The translations under genes were made by a program, and so were the position numbers. Shown here in pieces: positions 1 to 5,823 of a DNA stretch of 9,737 nucleotides (position 1 is its first letter; the number at the start of each line of letters is the position of its first letter). Source of the stretch: Hyphomicrobiales bacterium (lineage in GTDB: Bacteria; Pseudomonadota; Alphaproteobacteria; Rhizobiales; Aestuariivirgaceae); contig JAIBJH010000089.1 of NCBI GenBank assembly GCA_020029455.1, positions 1 to 9,737 on the forward strand. The letters are read 5' to 3'. The notes under the pieces were generated by a model. That model did not search any database. It saw only the letters and a list, made by a program, of their open reading frames with translations, and had not been told where the DNA came from.

Positions 1-359
1 GGCGCGATATAGGCCGATCTTCTCACCACGCAATTGGGCACCGCGCGGAAACCCGCATCGCGGAATTTTTTTGCCGTCCAGCCATCAAACTTGGAGGGCA
101 CCTTGTCCCACCACTTAGCCTTGCCCGGCCCGCCGCCGATCAGCGCCATGTCATTGAGCCGGAAGGAGAGCAGCACCGCTTTCTTCAGCCACTGGTTCAC
201 ATGCCAGGTGCCATCCATCTTCTCGGCAACGCGCGCCTTGCCTGTGTCGAGTTGATTGAGAGAAAACTCTACCGCCTTTCGGATGTCGCCCTTGGTTTTC
301 AGAGTGACATTGGCGCGGTCCTCCCAGGCTTTTTCAATGATGGCTTGTGCGTTCTTCAT
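1..359 (-). CDS. dapD: 2,3,4,5-tetrahydropyridine-2,6-dicarboxylate N-succinyltransferase, N-terminal part (cut by window edge)
   Basis: Translating the minus strand from the ATG at 359 gives 119 codons that begin MKNAQAIIEKAWEDRANV and run open to the window edge. I recognise this as the N-terminal domain of DapD, with the KAVLLSFRLND and KVPSKFDGW stretches and the entry to the left-handed beta-helix (FRAVPNCVVRRSAYIA). DapD transfers succinyl from succinyl-CoA to tetrahydrodipicolinate in the succinylase branch of diaminopimelate/lysine synthesis, in the cytoplasm. The start codon lies 1 base after the stop of the HAD hydrolase gene, so it is probably read from the argB operon and translationally coupled. 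The full protein is usually about 280 residues, so more than half lies outside the window, including the active site. The truncation is only the window boundary. Confidence 0.93.
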   Translation of the reverse strand, partial: MKNAQAIIEKAWEDRANVTLKTKGDIRKAVEFSLNQLDTGKARVAEKMDGTWHVNQWLKKAVLLSFRLNDMALIGGGPGKAKWWDKVPSKFDGWTAKKFRDAGFRAVPNCVVRRSAYIA

Positions 360-360
360 T

Positions 361-1038
361 TCACTCTCCGAAATTCAATTGCGCCAGGAATCCTGCAAGG
401 TCGTCTGTAACGTGATCAACATGGGGCATGACCTCCGTGCCATTGAGCAGCTTGGCATCTTCATTGTCGTCCGATGCCACCAGTACCGTCACCATGCCCA
501 TCTCATGCGGCACTTCCAGGTTGCGGGCAATATCCTCGAACATCGCGGATTTCTGCGGCTCAACGCTATGCTCACTCAGGAATTTTTCGTAAGGCATGCG
601 CTGCGGCTTGGGAATGTGGTCGGAATCGACAATATCAAAGACACCATGAAACGCCTCCGCCACGCCCAGCCGCTCCATCACGCGCCGCGCATGCGTGGTC
701 GTGCCATTTGTGAAAACGAGCTTGCGCCCTGGCAGTTTTTCCAAGGCAGCAATGAGGGCCGGGTTGGGTTCCACCGGCGCATAGTCGATGTCATGCACAT
801 AATCGAGAAAGCCTTCCGGTGCATGGTTATGCTCGACCATGAGCCCGCGCAGCGTGGTGCCATGCTTGTGGAAGAGCGCCTTCTGGATGCGCTTGGCCTC
901 AGCATATTCAACGCCAAAATGCCGCATGACATATTCGCCCATCTTTACATGCATCTGGTCGAAGAGACGGCAGGAGGCAGGATAAAGCGTATTGTCGAGA
1001 TCGAAGATCCAGCTCTCGATATGGCGGAAATCTCTCAT
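361..1038 (-). CDS. HAD-superfamily hydrolase, pyrimidine 5'-nucleotidase-like
   Basis: The 225-residue protein carries all four HAD motifs: motif I DLDNTLYP with nucleophile D13 and D15, motif II TNG at 110-112, motif III lysine in HIPKP (K144), and motif IV FED at 168-170. The helical cap between motifs I and II and the DLDNTLYP signature fit the pyrimidine 5'-nucleotidase/SDT1-like branch, which dephosphorylates nucleoside monophosphates. The real substrate is not readable from sequence. The ATG overlaps the argB stop as ATGA, and the stop is 1 base before dapD, so the gene is embedded in an amino-acid biosynthesis operon. A phosphatase between argB and dapD is, as I recall, common in Hyphomicrobiales. 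A housekeeping (metabolite-repair) or biosynthetic role is possible but is inference. The family is certain; the specificity is not. Confidence 0.88.
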   Translation of the reverse strand: MRDFRHIESWIFDLDNTLYPASCRLFDQMHVKMGEYVMRHFGVEYAEAKRIQKALFHKHGTTLRGLMVEHNHAPEGFLDYVHDIDYAPVEPNPALIAALEKLPGRKLVFTNGTTTHARRVMERLGVAEAFHGVFDIVDSDHIPKPQRMPYEKFLSEHSVEPQKSAMFEDIARNLEVPHEMGMVTVLVASDDNEDAKLLNGTEVMPHVDHVTDDLAGFLAQLNFGE

Positions 1039-1931
1039 ACCCCCGCGCGCGAAATGCGCGTGCCGACGCCGTGGGGTGTGAGAAGCTCAAGCAACACGGA
1101 GTGCGGCACACGGCCATCAAGGATGATGACGCCTTCAACGCCAGTTTCAACAACTCCGACCGCGCTCTCAACCTTGGGAATCATGCCGCCGGTGATCACG
1201 CCATCGGCAATAAGCTGCGGCACATCGCCCGTCTTGAGTTCGCTGATGAGCTGCTTGTCCTTGTCGAGAACACCCGCGACATCAGTAAGGAGCAAGAGGC
1301 GCTTAGCCTGCGTCGCTGTGGCGATGGCGCCTGCCGCCGTATCGGCATTCACATTGTAGGTATCGCCCTCCCAGCCCACGCCTATGGGCGCCACCACCGG
1401 AATGGCATCGCTCTTCATGATGGTGTGGAGAATTTCCGCATTGATGCGTGCAGGTTCCCCCACCTGGCCGAAGTCGATCACTTCTTCCTTGCCGGTTTTG
1501 GGATCAACCTTGATCTTGGTGAAACGCTCAGCGATCATCAGATTTCCGTCCTTGCCGGAAATGCCGACAGCGCGTCCGCCCGCCTGCTGGATCGAGGCGA
1601 CAATCGCCTTATTGACGGCCCCCGCCAGCACCATTTCGACAACTGCCATAGTCTCTCCATCGGTCACGCGAAGTCCCTCGCGGAACTCCGCCTTGACTGC
1701 AAGCTTGTCGAGCATCTTGTTGATCTGCGGGCCGCCGCCATGGACCACGATGGGGTTGAGGCCGCACACCTTGAGCATCACCATATCGCGGGCGAACTGC
1801 TGGGCAAGCTTCTGGTCCACCATGGCATGGCCGCCGAACTTCACCACGATCACCTGGTCGTCATAGCGCTGCAGGAAGGGCAGGGCCTCCGACAGGATGC
1901 GGGCAGTTTCGGAGACGGTCAGTTCGGTCAT
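1035..1931 (-). CDS. argB: Acetylglutamate kinase
   Basis: This 298-residue protein matches NAGK, which phosphorylates N-acetyl-L-glutamate with ATP in the second step of arginine synthesis. Visible family features are the phosphate-binding VVKFGGHAM with K31, the HGGGPQI loop at 64-70, the substrate-binding GLRVTD with R88, the NVNAD motif at 193-197 and GGMIPK with K253. The N-terminal helix of about 25 residues before the kinase core (MTELTVSETARILSEALPFL) is the feature of arginine-inhibited, hexameric NAGKs, so feedback inhibition by arginine is likely (inference). It heads an operon with the HAD hydrolase (4-base overlap) and dapD. The ribosome binding site before the ATG is weak: AAGG lies about 11 bases upstream. 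A putative promoter lies at 1961-1988. Confidence 0.96.
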   Translation of the reverse strand: MTELTVSETARILSEALPFLQRYDDQVIVVKFGGHAMVDQKLAQQFARDMVMLKVCGLNPIVVHGGGPQINKMLDKLAVKAEFREGLRVTDGETMAVVEMVLAGAVNKAIVASIQQAGGRAVGISGKDGNLMIAERFTKIKVDPKTGKEEVIDFGQVGEPARINAEILHTIMKSDAIPVVAPIGVGWEGDTYNVNADTAAGAIATATQAKRLLLLTDVAGVLDKDKQLISELKTGDVPQLIADGVITGGMIPKVESAVGVVETGVEGVIILDGRVPHSVLLELLTPHGVGTRISRAGV

Positions 1932-1960
1932 GGGCTTGGAGCCTTTTCGAAATCGGCTGC

Positions 1961-1988
1961 CTTATAAGGCAATTGACAGCGTTGGAAA
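1961..1988 (-). promoter_or_regulatory. Putative argB promoter with palindromic -10 region
   Basis: Read on the minus strand, TTTCCA (1983-1988) and TATAAG (1961-1966) are separated by 16 bases and would start a transcript about 20-25 bases before the argB ATG. The -10 lies inside a perfect 12-base palindrome GCCTTATAAGGC (1959-1970). The -35 match is mediocre. Since engB lies 705 bases away with an opposite-strand gene in between, argB needs a promoter about here, which is the main support. Confidence 0.4.
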
Positions 1989-2003
1989 GCCTCTCCTGTC
2001 TCC

Positions 2004-2017
2004 TTGACCCACATCAA
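2004..2017 (+). promoter_or_regulatory. FNR/FixK-type (CRP-FNR family) binding site
   Basis: TTGACCCACATCAA has the form TTGAC-N4-ATCAA, which is the FNR/FixK/DNR consensus TTGAT-N4-ATCAA with one change (T to C at the fifth base) that is common in alphaproteobacterial sites. The centre (2010.5) lies about 41.5 bases before the start site predicted from the -10 at 2039-2044. This is the class II activator position at which the protein replaces the -35 element. The downstream gene is therefore probably switched on under low oxygen or nitric oxide, depending on which family member binds. Confidence 0.7.
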
Positions 2018-2038
2018 GGGCCACCCGCGTTGTCCCGG

Positions 2039-2044
2039 TAGAAT
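2039..2044 (+). promoter_or_regulatory. -10 element of the FNR-type promoter
   Basis: TAGAAT matches TATAAT at five of six positions. No -35 hexamer sits 16-18 bases upstream, as expected for an activator-dependent promoter. The predicted start is near 2051-2052, giving an untranslated leader of about 18 bases that contains GGAGG. Confidence 0.6.
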
Positions 2045-2058
2045 GATGCCGAATTTAT

Positions 2059-2063
2059 GGAGG
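2059..2063 (+). promoter_or_regulatory. Ribosome binding site that fixes the start of the 168-residue protein
   Basis: GGAGG lies six bases before the ATG at 2070. It decides in favour of that start over an in-frame TTG at 2004, which would lie inside the FNR-type box and upstream of the predicted transcript start. Confidence 0.8.
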
Positions 2064-2069
2064 TGCGAT

Positions 2070-2576
2070 ATGAAAGTGAATGCCCTGCCAAACTACGACA
2101 TGTCAGACAACCCAACTGGCTGTTGTCCCCGTTTCAAACCGGATGGCTGGGACGGCCAGGAACTACATTTCAAGGACAAGAAATTTGCCCGCGCCACGAC
2201 CAGGAGCCTGGCTCATATTCCCTTCAACATGGGCAGCATCTTCGCCCGGGTTTTGAAGAAGATCGACGAATCGAAGGCCATGGAGCCGGGTCAGTTCGTG
2301 GCTCTCTCCCACGACCTCTCGCCCTTCAAGGCAGAACATCTCTTTGCGGTGAACAAGGACTTGCCGGATGAAGAGATGAAGTCAGTGTCTGGGGACTTCG
2401 TGACCAAGGTGTTTGAAGGTCCTTACAGGAACGCCGGCCAGTGGCACGAAGAGATGAAGTCTCTTGCCCATGCCCAGGGCGCTGATGGCAAGCCTGTTTG
2501 GTTCTTCTACACCACCTGTCCGAAGTGCGCGAAAACCTACGGCAAGAACTATGTTGTAGGTTTTGCGGAAGTGTAG
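2070..2576 (+). CDS. Conserved hypothetical protein with CC and CxxC pairs, possibly GyrI-like fold
   Basis: The 168-residue protein is soluble, with no signal peptide or membrane segment. It begins MKVNALPNYDMSDNPTGCCP, with adjacent cysteines C18-C19, and ends in TTCPKCAKTYGKNYVVGFAEV, with C150 and C153. I have seen near relatives annotated only as 'hydrolase' or hypothetical, with no proven activity. The order of strands and helices, with a VTKVFEGPY turn (112-119) before an amphipathic helix and a closing YVVGFAEV strand, resembles the GyrI-like/SHS2 small-molecule binding fold; that is inference. The four cysteines could bind a metal or cofactor, or form disulfides. The gene is transcribed away from argB and towards engB, alone, behind a strong RBS and an FNR/FixK-type promoter, so expression in low oxygen or under nitrosative conditions is likely. 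Coding status is well supported; the function is unknown. Confidence 0.85.
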   Translation: MKVNALPNYDMSDNPTGCCPRFKPDGWDGQELHFKDKKFARATTRSLAHIPFNMGSIFARVLKKIDESKAMEPGQFVALSHDLSPFKAEHLFAVNKDLPDEEMKSVSGDFVTKVFEGPYRNAGQWHEEMKSLAHAQGADGKPVWFFYTTCPKCAKTYGKNYVVGFAEV

Positions 2577-2609
2577 GTGAGCTGTTCTTTGGGGTGACAA
2601 AGTCATTCG

Positions 2610-2628
2610 GCCTTGCATAGTTCAAGGC
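2610..2628. terminator. Stem-loop between convergent genes, possible bidirectional terminator
   Basis: GCCTTG (2610-2615) and CAAGGC (2623-2628) form a perfect 6-bp stem with a 7-base loop in the 59 bases between the ends of the 168-residue protein gene and engB. There is no run of T on either side, so factor-independent termination is doubtful. The position between convergent stops is the main support. Confidence 0.4.
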
Positions 2629-2635
2629 GAGAATT

Positions 2636-3274
2636 CTAATTCAGCATCCCGGCAATCTCCGCCCTGAGTTCCGGAATGCCGGTGGCTTTCTCGGCAGAGG
2701 TGGCATGAATCACGGTTAACGCCGCCGCACGCTTGGCGATTGTATTGAGCGTCTTTTCCATCAGGGCCGCATGCTCGCTCGCCTTGATCTTGTCGGCCTT
2801 GGTGAGCACTAGCTGATAGGGAACAGCCGCCTCATCCAGCATGTCGAGCATCTCTAGGTCAGGGTCCATGACGCCATGCCGCGCATCGATCAGCACGAAA
2901 GCTCGTGTCAGTCCCGGCCGTCCACGCAGATAAGCTCTGAGCACAGCCTGCCACTGTTTCACATCCTTCTTGGAGGCCTTGGCAAAGCCGTAACCCGGCA
3001 TGTCCACCATGGTAAGGCGGCCCGCTATGTCGAAGAAATTGAGTTCGCGTGTACGCCCCGGCGTGTTGGAAGCACGGGCAAGGCCGGTCACACCCGTCAG
3101 AGCATTGATGAGCGATGATTTGCCCACGTTGGAGCGTCCGGCAATAGCAATCTCCACGCCCTTGACGGGTGGCAGTTGCTCAAGGCTCGCAACGCCCAAT
3201 ACAAAACGCGCCGGGGCGGAAAAGAGTTTCCGCCCCGCCTTGAGTTCCTCTTCCGTGAAAGTGATGGCCGTCAC
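2636..3274 (-). CDS. engB: Ribosome biogenesis GTP-binding protein EngB (YihA/YsxC)
   Basis: The 212-residue GTPase shows the TRAFAC-class signature in order: G1 GRSNVGKS (46-53), the NTPGRT switch (70-75), G3 DMPGYG (91-96), G4 TKAD (158-161) and G5 SAEK (193-196). EngB helps assemble the large ribosomal subunit. The start is GTG at 3274, overlapping the yidC stop as GTGA, so translation is probably coupled to yidC. Length and motifs are normal for the family. It is the last gene of the rpmH operon here. Where engB and argB would usually be adjacent on one strand, the 168-residue gene on the opposite strand lies between them. Confidence 0.96.
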   Translation of the reverse strand: MTAITFTEEELKAGRKLFSAPARFVLGVASLEQLPPVKGVEIAIAGRSNVGKSSLINALTGVTGLARASNTPGRTRELNFFDIAGRLTMVDMPGYGFAKASKKDVKQWQAVLRAYLRGRPGLTRAFVLIDARHGVMDPDLEMLDMLDEAAVPYQLVLTKADKIKASEHAALMEKTLNTIAKRAAALTVIHATSAEKATGIPELRAEIAGMLN

Positions 3275-5046
3275 GTCGCCTGCTTCTTCTTGAGGAAGGG
3301 CAGGCTGTCGCGGATGTTGCCGAGAAGGTCCACATCGACGCCGTTCTTCTTCATGATGAAGCTCTGCTGCAGGATGGAGAGAAGGTTGCTCCAGGTCCAG
3401 TAGATGACAAGGCCTGCAGGCATGGAGCCTAGCATGAAGGTAAAGATCAGCGGCATCCAGTTGAACATCGACGCCTGGATGGGATCGGCCGGCGCCGGAT
3501 TAAGCCGCATCTGCACCCACATGGTGATGCCCATCAATATGGGCCAAATGCCGAGCATCAGCAGCGCTGGCGGATGCCAGGGAATGAGCCCGAAGAGGTT
3601 GAACAGGCTCGTGGGATCCGGCGCCGAGAGATCGTGGATCCAGCCGTAGAATGGCGCATGGCGTAGCTCAATCGTCGTCAGGATTACCTTGTAGAGCGCA
3701 AAGAAGATGGGGATCTGCACGAAAATCGGAAGGCAGCCCGACATGGGCGAGACCTTTTCCTTTTTGTACAGTTCCATCATGGCCTGCTGCAACTTCATGC
3801 GGTCATCGCCGGATTCAGCTTTGAGCTTTTCCATTTCCGGCTGCAGCTTCTTCATCTTGCTCATGGAGGCATAAGACTTGTTGGCCAGCGGAAAGACGGC
3901 GAGTTTCACCAGCACCGTCACGAGCAAGATCGCCAAGCCGAAGTTCCCGGCGATGCCCTTGCAAAACTCGATCAGCATGAACATCGGCCGGGTCAGGAAC
4001 TTGAAATAGCCCCAGTCGATCATCAGATCGAACTTTTCGACGCCGAACTTCTGGCCGACATCATCGATGGTGCCGACAATCTTGGCACCCGCGAACAAAT
4101 GGTCTTCAAGGACAGCTGATGAGCCAGGGGCGATTACAAGCGGCTCTTTTGCCAGATAGTCGGTCTGGTAGGCGTCACGCTCGCCAATCTTGAAATGTTG
4201 GTAGGTGGAGGTGAGGTCGCGTGCCTGGTCGGGAATGAGTGCTGTGCCCCAGTACTTGTCGGTGAAGCCAAGCCAGCCCCCCTTCGCATCGACGCTCACC
4301 TTGCCATCAGCCTCGGCAACACTACTGTATTTGATTTCCTGCAGCTTGCTGTCCTGCACGCCCAGCAGTCCTTCAAAGAAGGTGTAGTAGCCATCAACGT
4401 GTGGCGTGTCCTGGCGCTGGATGCGGGCGTAAGGAAGTATAGCCACGGCAGCTTGCGTCTTGTTCTCGACTGTCTGCTTCACGGTGAAGACATAGTCATC
4501 GCTGATCGAAATCTCGCGGCGGAAGGTCAGGCCCTCGCTATTGTCCCATGAGAGGATGAGCGGCGCATCGTTCGTGAGCTTCACTCCTGCTGGTGCGGTC
4601 CACACTGTTTTTGAATCCGGCAACTTGGCGGATTGCCCCGCTGGCCCAACAAGGCCTTGCTCGGCAAAATAAGCATTGGCCGTTCCTGCAGGAGACAGGA
4701 AGGTGATGATCGGGCTCGCAGGCGATGCAGTCACCCTGTAGTTCTTGAGTTTCAAGTCATCAAGCTGTGCGCCCACAAGATTGACCGAGCCCTCAAGCTC
4801 CGGCGTTTCGATGGGAACGCGCGCAGTTGCGGCAATCGCGACCTGGCGGTCTGTGACGCCAGCTACCGCCTGCGTGCCCGGCACCTGGGCCTGCTGGCTC
4901 TGCTGTTGCTGCTGCTGGACTTCCTGCTGTGTCTGCTGTGACTGGGGCACGGCATAGAAATACTGCCAGGCAAAGATGATGGCCATGGAAAGCACGATGG
5001 CCAGAAGGAAGTTCTTCTGGTCCGGCATGGCGGGTTTCTGGTTCAT
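3271..5046 (-). CDS. yidC: Membrane protein insertase YidC
   Basis: The 591-residue inner-membrane protein inserts and folds membrane proteins, alone or with SecYEG. It shows an N-terminal membrane segment (about 11-30, FLLAIVLSMAIIFAWQYFY), then a glutamine-rich linker (about 35-54), a large periplasmic beta domain to about residue 345, and the conserved YidC/Oxa1 insertase core (about 350-567). Core signatures are SMSKMKKLQPEM, GCLPIFVQIPIFFALY, ELRHAPFYGWIHDLS and the terminal MPAGLVIYWTWSNLLSILQQ. The groove residue that is Arg in E. coli (R366) appears to be Lys381 here (LLVTVLVKLAVFPL). The ATG at 5046 shares one base with the rnpA stop; a GTG one codon earlier (5049) would give a GTGA overlap and one more residue. 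The short basic tail ends FLKKKQAT. No yidD lies between rnpA and yidC. Confidence 0.97.
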   Translation of the reverse strand: MNQKPAMPDQKNFLLAIVLSMAIIFAWQYFYAVPQSQQTQQEVQQQQQQSQQAQVPGTQAVAGVTDRQVAIAATARVPIETPELEGSVNLVGAQLDDLKLKNYRVTASPASPIITFLSPAGTANAYFAEQGLVGPAGQSAKLPDSKTVWTAPAGVKLTNDAPLILSWDNSEGLTFRREISISDDYVFTVKQTVENKTQAAVAILPYARIQRQDTPHVDGYYTFFEGLLGVQDSKLQEIKYSSVAEADGKVSVDAKGGWLGFTDKYWGTALIPDQARDLTSTYQHFKIGERDAYQTDYLAKEPLVIAPGSSAVLEDHLFAGAKIVGTIDDVGQKFGVEKFDLMIDWGYFKFLTRPMFMLIEFCKGIAGNFGLAILLVTVLVKLAVFPLANKSYASMSKMKKLQPEMEKLKAESGDDRMKLQQAMMELYKKEKVSPMSGCLPIFVQIPIFFALYKVILTTIELRHAPFYGWIHDLSAPDPTSLFNLFGLIPWHPPALLMLGIWPILMGITMWVQMRLNPAPADPIQASMFNWMPLIFTFMLGSMPAGLVIYWTWSNLLSILQQSFIMKKNGVDVDLLGNIRDSLPFLKKKQAT

Positions 5047-5393
5047 CACGTCTGTTCTGTCCTGTTGGGTGTGCCGTGGAGTTTGTGAAGCGCCGATATA
5101 ATGTCTTTGCGGATGGCTTCAAAGTCCCGTGTGAGGGCCGCCGGGCGGCCAATCAGCACATAGTCATGGGACTGTGCGGCATGTTCCGCCATGCTGAGCC
5201 GCACCGCCTCCTTGAGGCGCCTGCGGATACGGTTGCGGATGACCGCATTGCCGATCTTCTTTGTGCAGGTGAAACCGACGCGAGGCGCCTTTCCGTCCTT
5301 GCGGTCCTTGGCGCGCATCACGAAGGAAGGCGTGGCGCAGGAAGGCGCTTTTGCCGCCGCGAGAAAGTCACGGCGGCGCAGCAGCCGTTCCAT
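5046..5393 (-). CDS. rnpA: Ribonuclease P protein component
   Basis: The 115-residue basic protein is the protein subunit of RNase P, which with the catalytic RNA trims the 5' leader of pre-tRNAs. The family hallmark is clear: the RNR motif in TKKIGNAVIRNRIRRRLKEAVR (44-65), preceded by RVGFT in the central strand, and the usual MERLLRRRDF start. I chose the ATG at 5393 because it fits the family N-terminus and lies 16 bases after the rpmH stop. The frame stays open further upstream through rpmH to an ATG at 5516 (156 codons), but the extra part is low-complexity Ala/Pro/Ser that looks like a shadow of rpmH. The ribosome binding site is weak, so coupling to rpmH translation is likely. The stop overlaps the yidC start. 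Confidence 0.95.
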   Translation of the reverse strand: MERLLRRRDFLAAAKAPSCATPSFVMRAKDRKDGKAPRVGFTCTKKIGNAVIRNRIRRRLKEAVRLSMAEHAAQSHDYVLIGRPAALTRDFEAIRKDIISALHKLHGTPNRTEQT

Positions 5394-5409
5394 ATGCGGG
5401 GTTGATGGA

Positions 5410-5544
5410 TCAGGCAGACAGGCGCTTGCGGCCGCGGGCACGGCGGCGGGCAAGCACCTTGCGGCCGCCGACGGTGGCCATACGGGCGCGGAAACCATGG
5501 CGGCGCTTGCGGACAAGGTTGGAGGGCTGAAAGGTGCGCTTCAC
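5410..5544 (-). CDS. rpmH: 50S ribosomal protein L34
   Basis: The 44-residue, highly basic protein reads MKRTFQPSNLVRKRRHGFRA from a GTG start and ends RRRARGRKRLSA, the full L34 sequence. L34 is a small protein of the large ribosomal subunit. The GTG at 5544 has GGAG (5553-5556) eight bases upstream. It is the first gene of the rpmH-rnpA-yidC-engB operon, and a promoter lies at 5671-5699. The reading frame is easily missed because of its size and GTG start. Confidence 0.97.
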   Translation of the reverse strand: MKRTFQPSNLVRKRRHGFRARMATVGGRKVLARRRARGRKRLSA

Positions 5545-5608
5545 GACAAGAACTCCGTTTTCGGTTGCCGCGCCAAGTTACTGAAACTAAAGCGTTTCGA
5601 TGTCTGTT

Positions 5609-5627
5609 GCTGGGCCTTGCCCGCAGC
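5609..5627 (-). promoter_or_regulatory. Small hairpin in the rpmH leader
   Basis: On the minus strand GCTGCGGGC-AAG-GCCCAGC folds as a 7-bp GC-rich stem with one bulged C and a 3-base loop, roughly in the middle of the predicted 120-base rpmH leader. A role in mRNA stability or control of the ribosomal protein operon is possible but only inferred. Confidence 0.25.
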
Positions 5628-5670
5628 AGGTCTTGGGTTAACGGCAGACTTTGCTATTGGATTGCGGCGG

Positions 5671-5699
5671 CTTATGGCCAAAAGCCTTGGAAAAGTCAA
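5671..5699 (-). promoter_or_regulatory. Sigma70-type promoter for rpmH-rnpA-yidC-engB
   Basis: On the minus strand TTGACT (-35, 5694-5699) and CATAAG (-10, 5671-5676) are separated by exactly 17 bases. The predicted start is near 5664, giving a leader of about 120 bases before the rpmH GTG. This is the best promoter match on that strand in the 279-base region between rpmH and the TVP38 gene. Confidence 0.65.
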
Positions 5700-5823
5700 A
5701 CCGCAACCCCGCATTTCACACGTATAGACACAGGCAGGGCAAGCTTTCTCACGAGCAGGTGAGGCCCCGTTGGCGCACCACCGGCAAAGGCGTAAGTGAC
5801 GGGTTATGCCAAAAGAGGCTAGC

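Larger units (their letters stand above)
5545..5823. other. Divergent intergenic region between rpmH and the TVP38 gene
   Basis: This is the longest stretch without a gene. Its left half is the rpmH leader and promoter. For the rightward operon I see only weak candidates: TTGGCG (5770-5775) and TAAGTG (5793-5798) with a 17-base gap, and a TATAGA at 5723-5728 with no -35. I found no DnaA box, tRNA or small RNA. Confidence 0.5.

Noticed and set aside
256..1359. 367-codon open frame on the plus strand
   Set aside because: It lies antisense to argB and the HAD gene, which have clear family motifs. GC-rich codon bias keeps the opposite frame open.
1071..1967. 298-codon open frame on the plus strand, antisense to argB
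   Set aside because: Mirror of the argB frame with no recognisable domain; argB itself is certain.
1973..1978. Perfect TTGACA on the plus strand before the 168-residue gene
   Set aside because: No acceptable -10 lies 16-18 bases downstream. The FNR-type box with TAGAAT explains the promoter better.
2004..2069. Upstream TTG start adding 22 residues to the 168-residue protein
   Set aside because: The TTG is the first base of the FNR-type box and lies before the predicted transcript start; the ATG at 2070 has a strong GGAGG.
4885..4940. CTG/CTT-rich simple repeat
   Set aside because: It encodes the glutamine-rich linker after the first membrane segment of YidC, which is variable in the family; not a mobile or regulatory repeat.
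5687..5699. TTGG-N5-TCAA, resembling an FNR box
   Set aside because: It is 13 bases instead of 14 and lacks the right half-sites; it simply overlaps the rpmH -35.
5191..5727. 178-codon open frame on the plus strand across rnpA, rpmH and the intergenic region
   Set aside because: Antisense to two certain genes and their promoter, with low-complexity composition.
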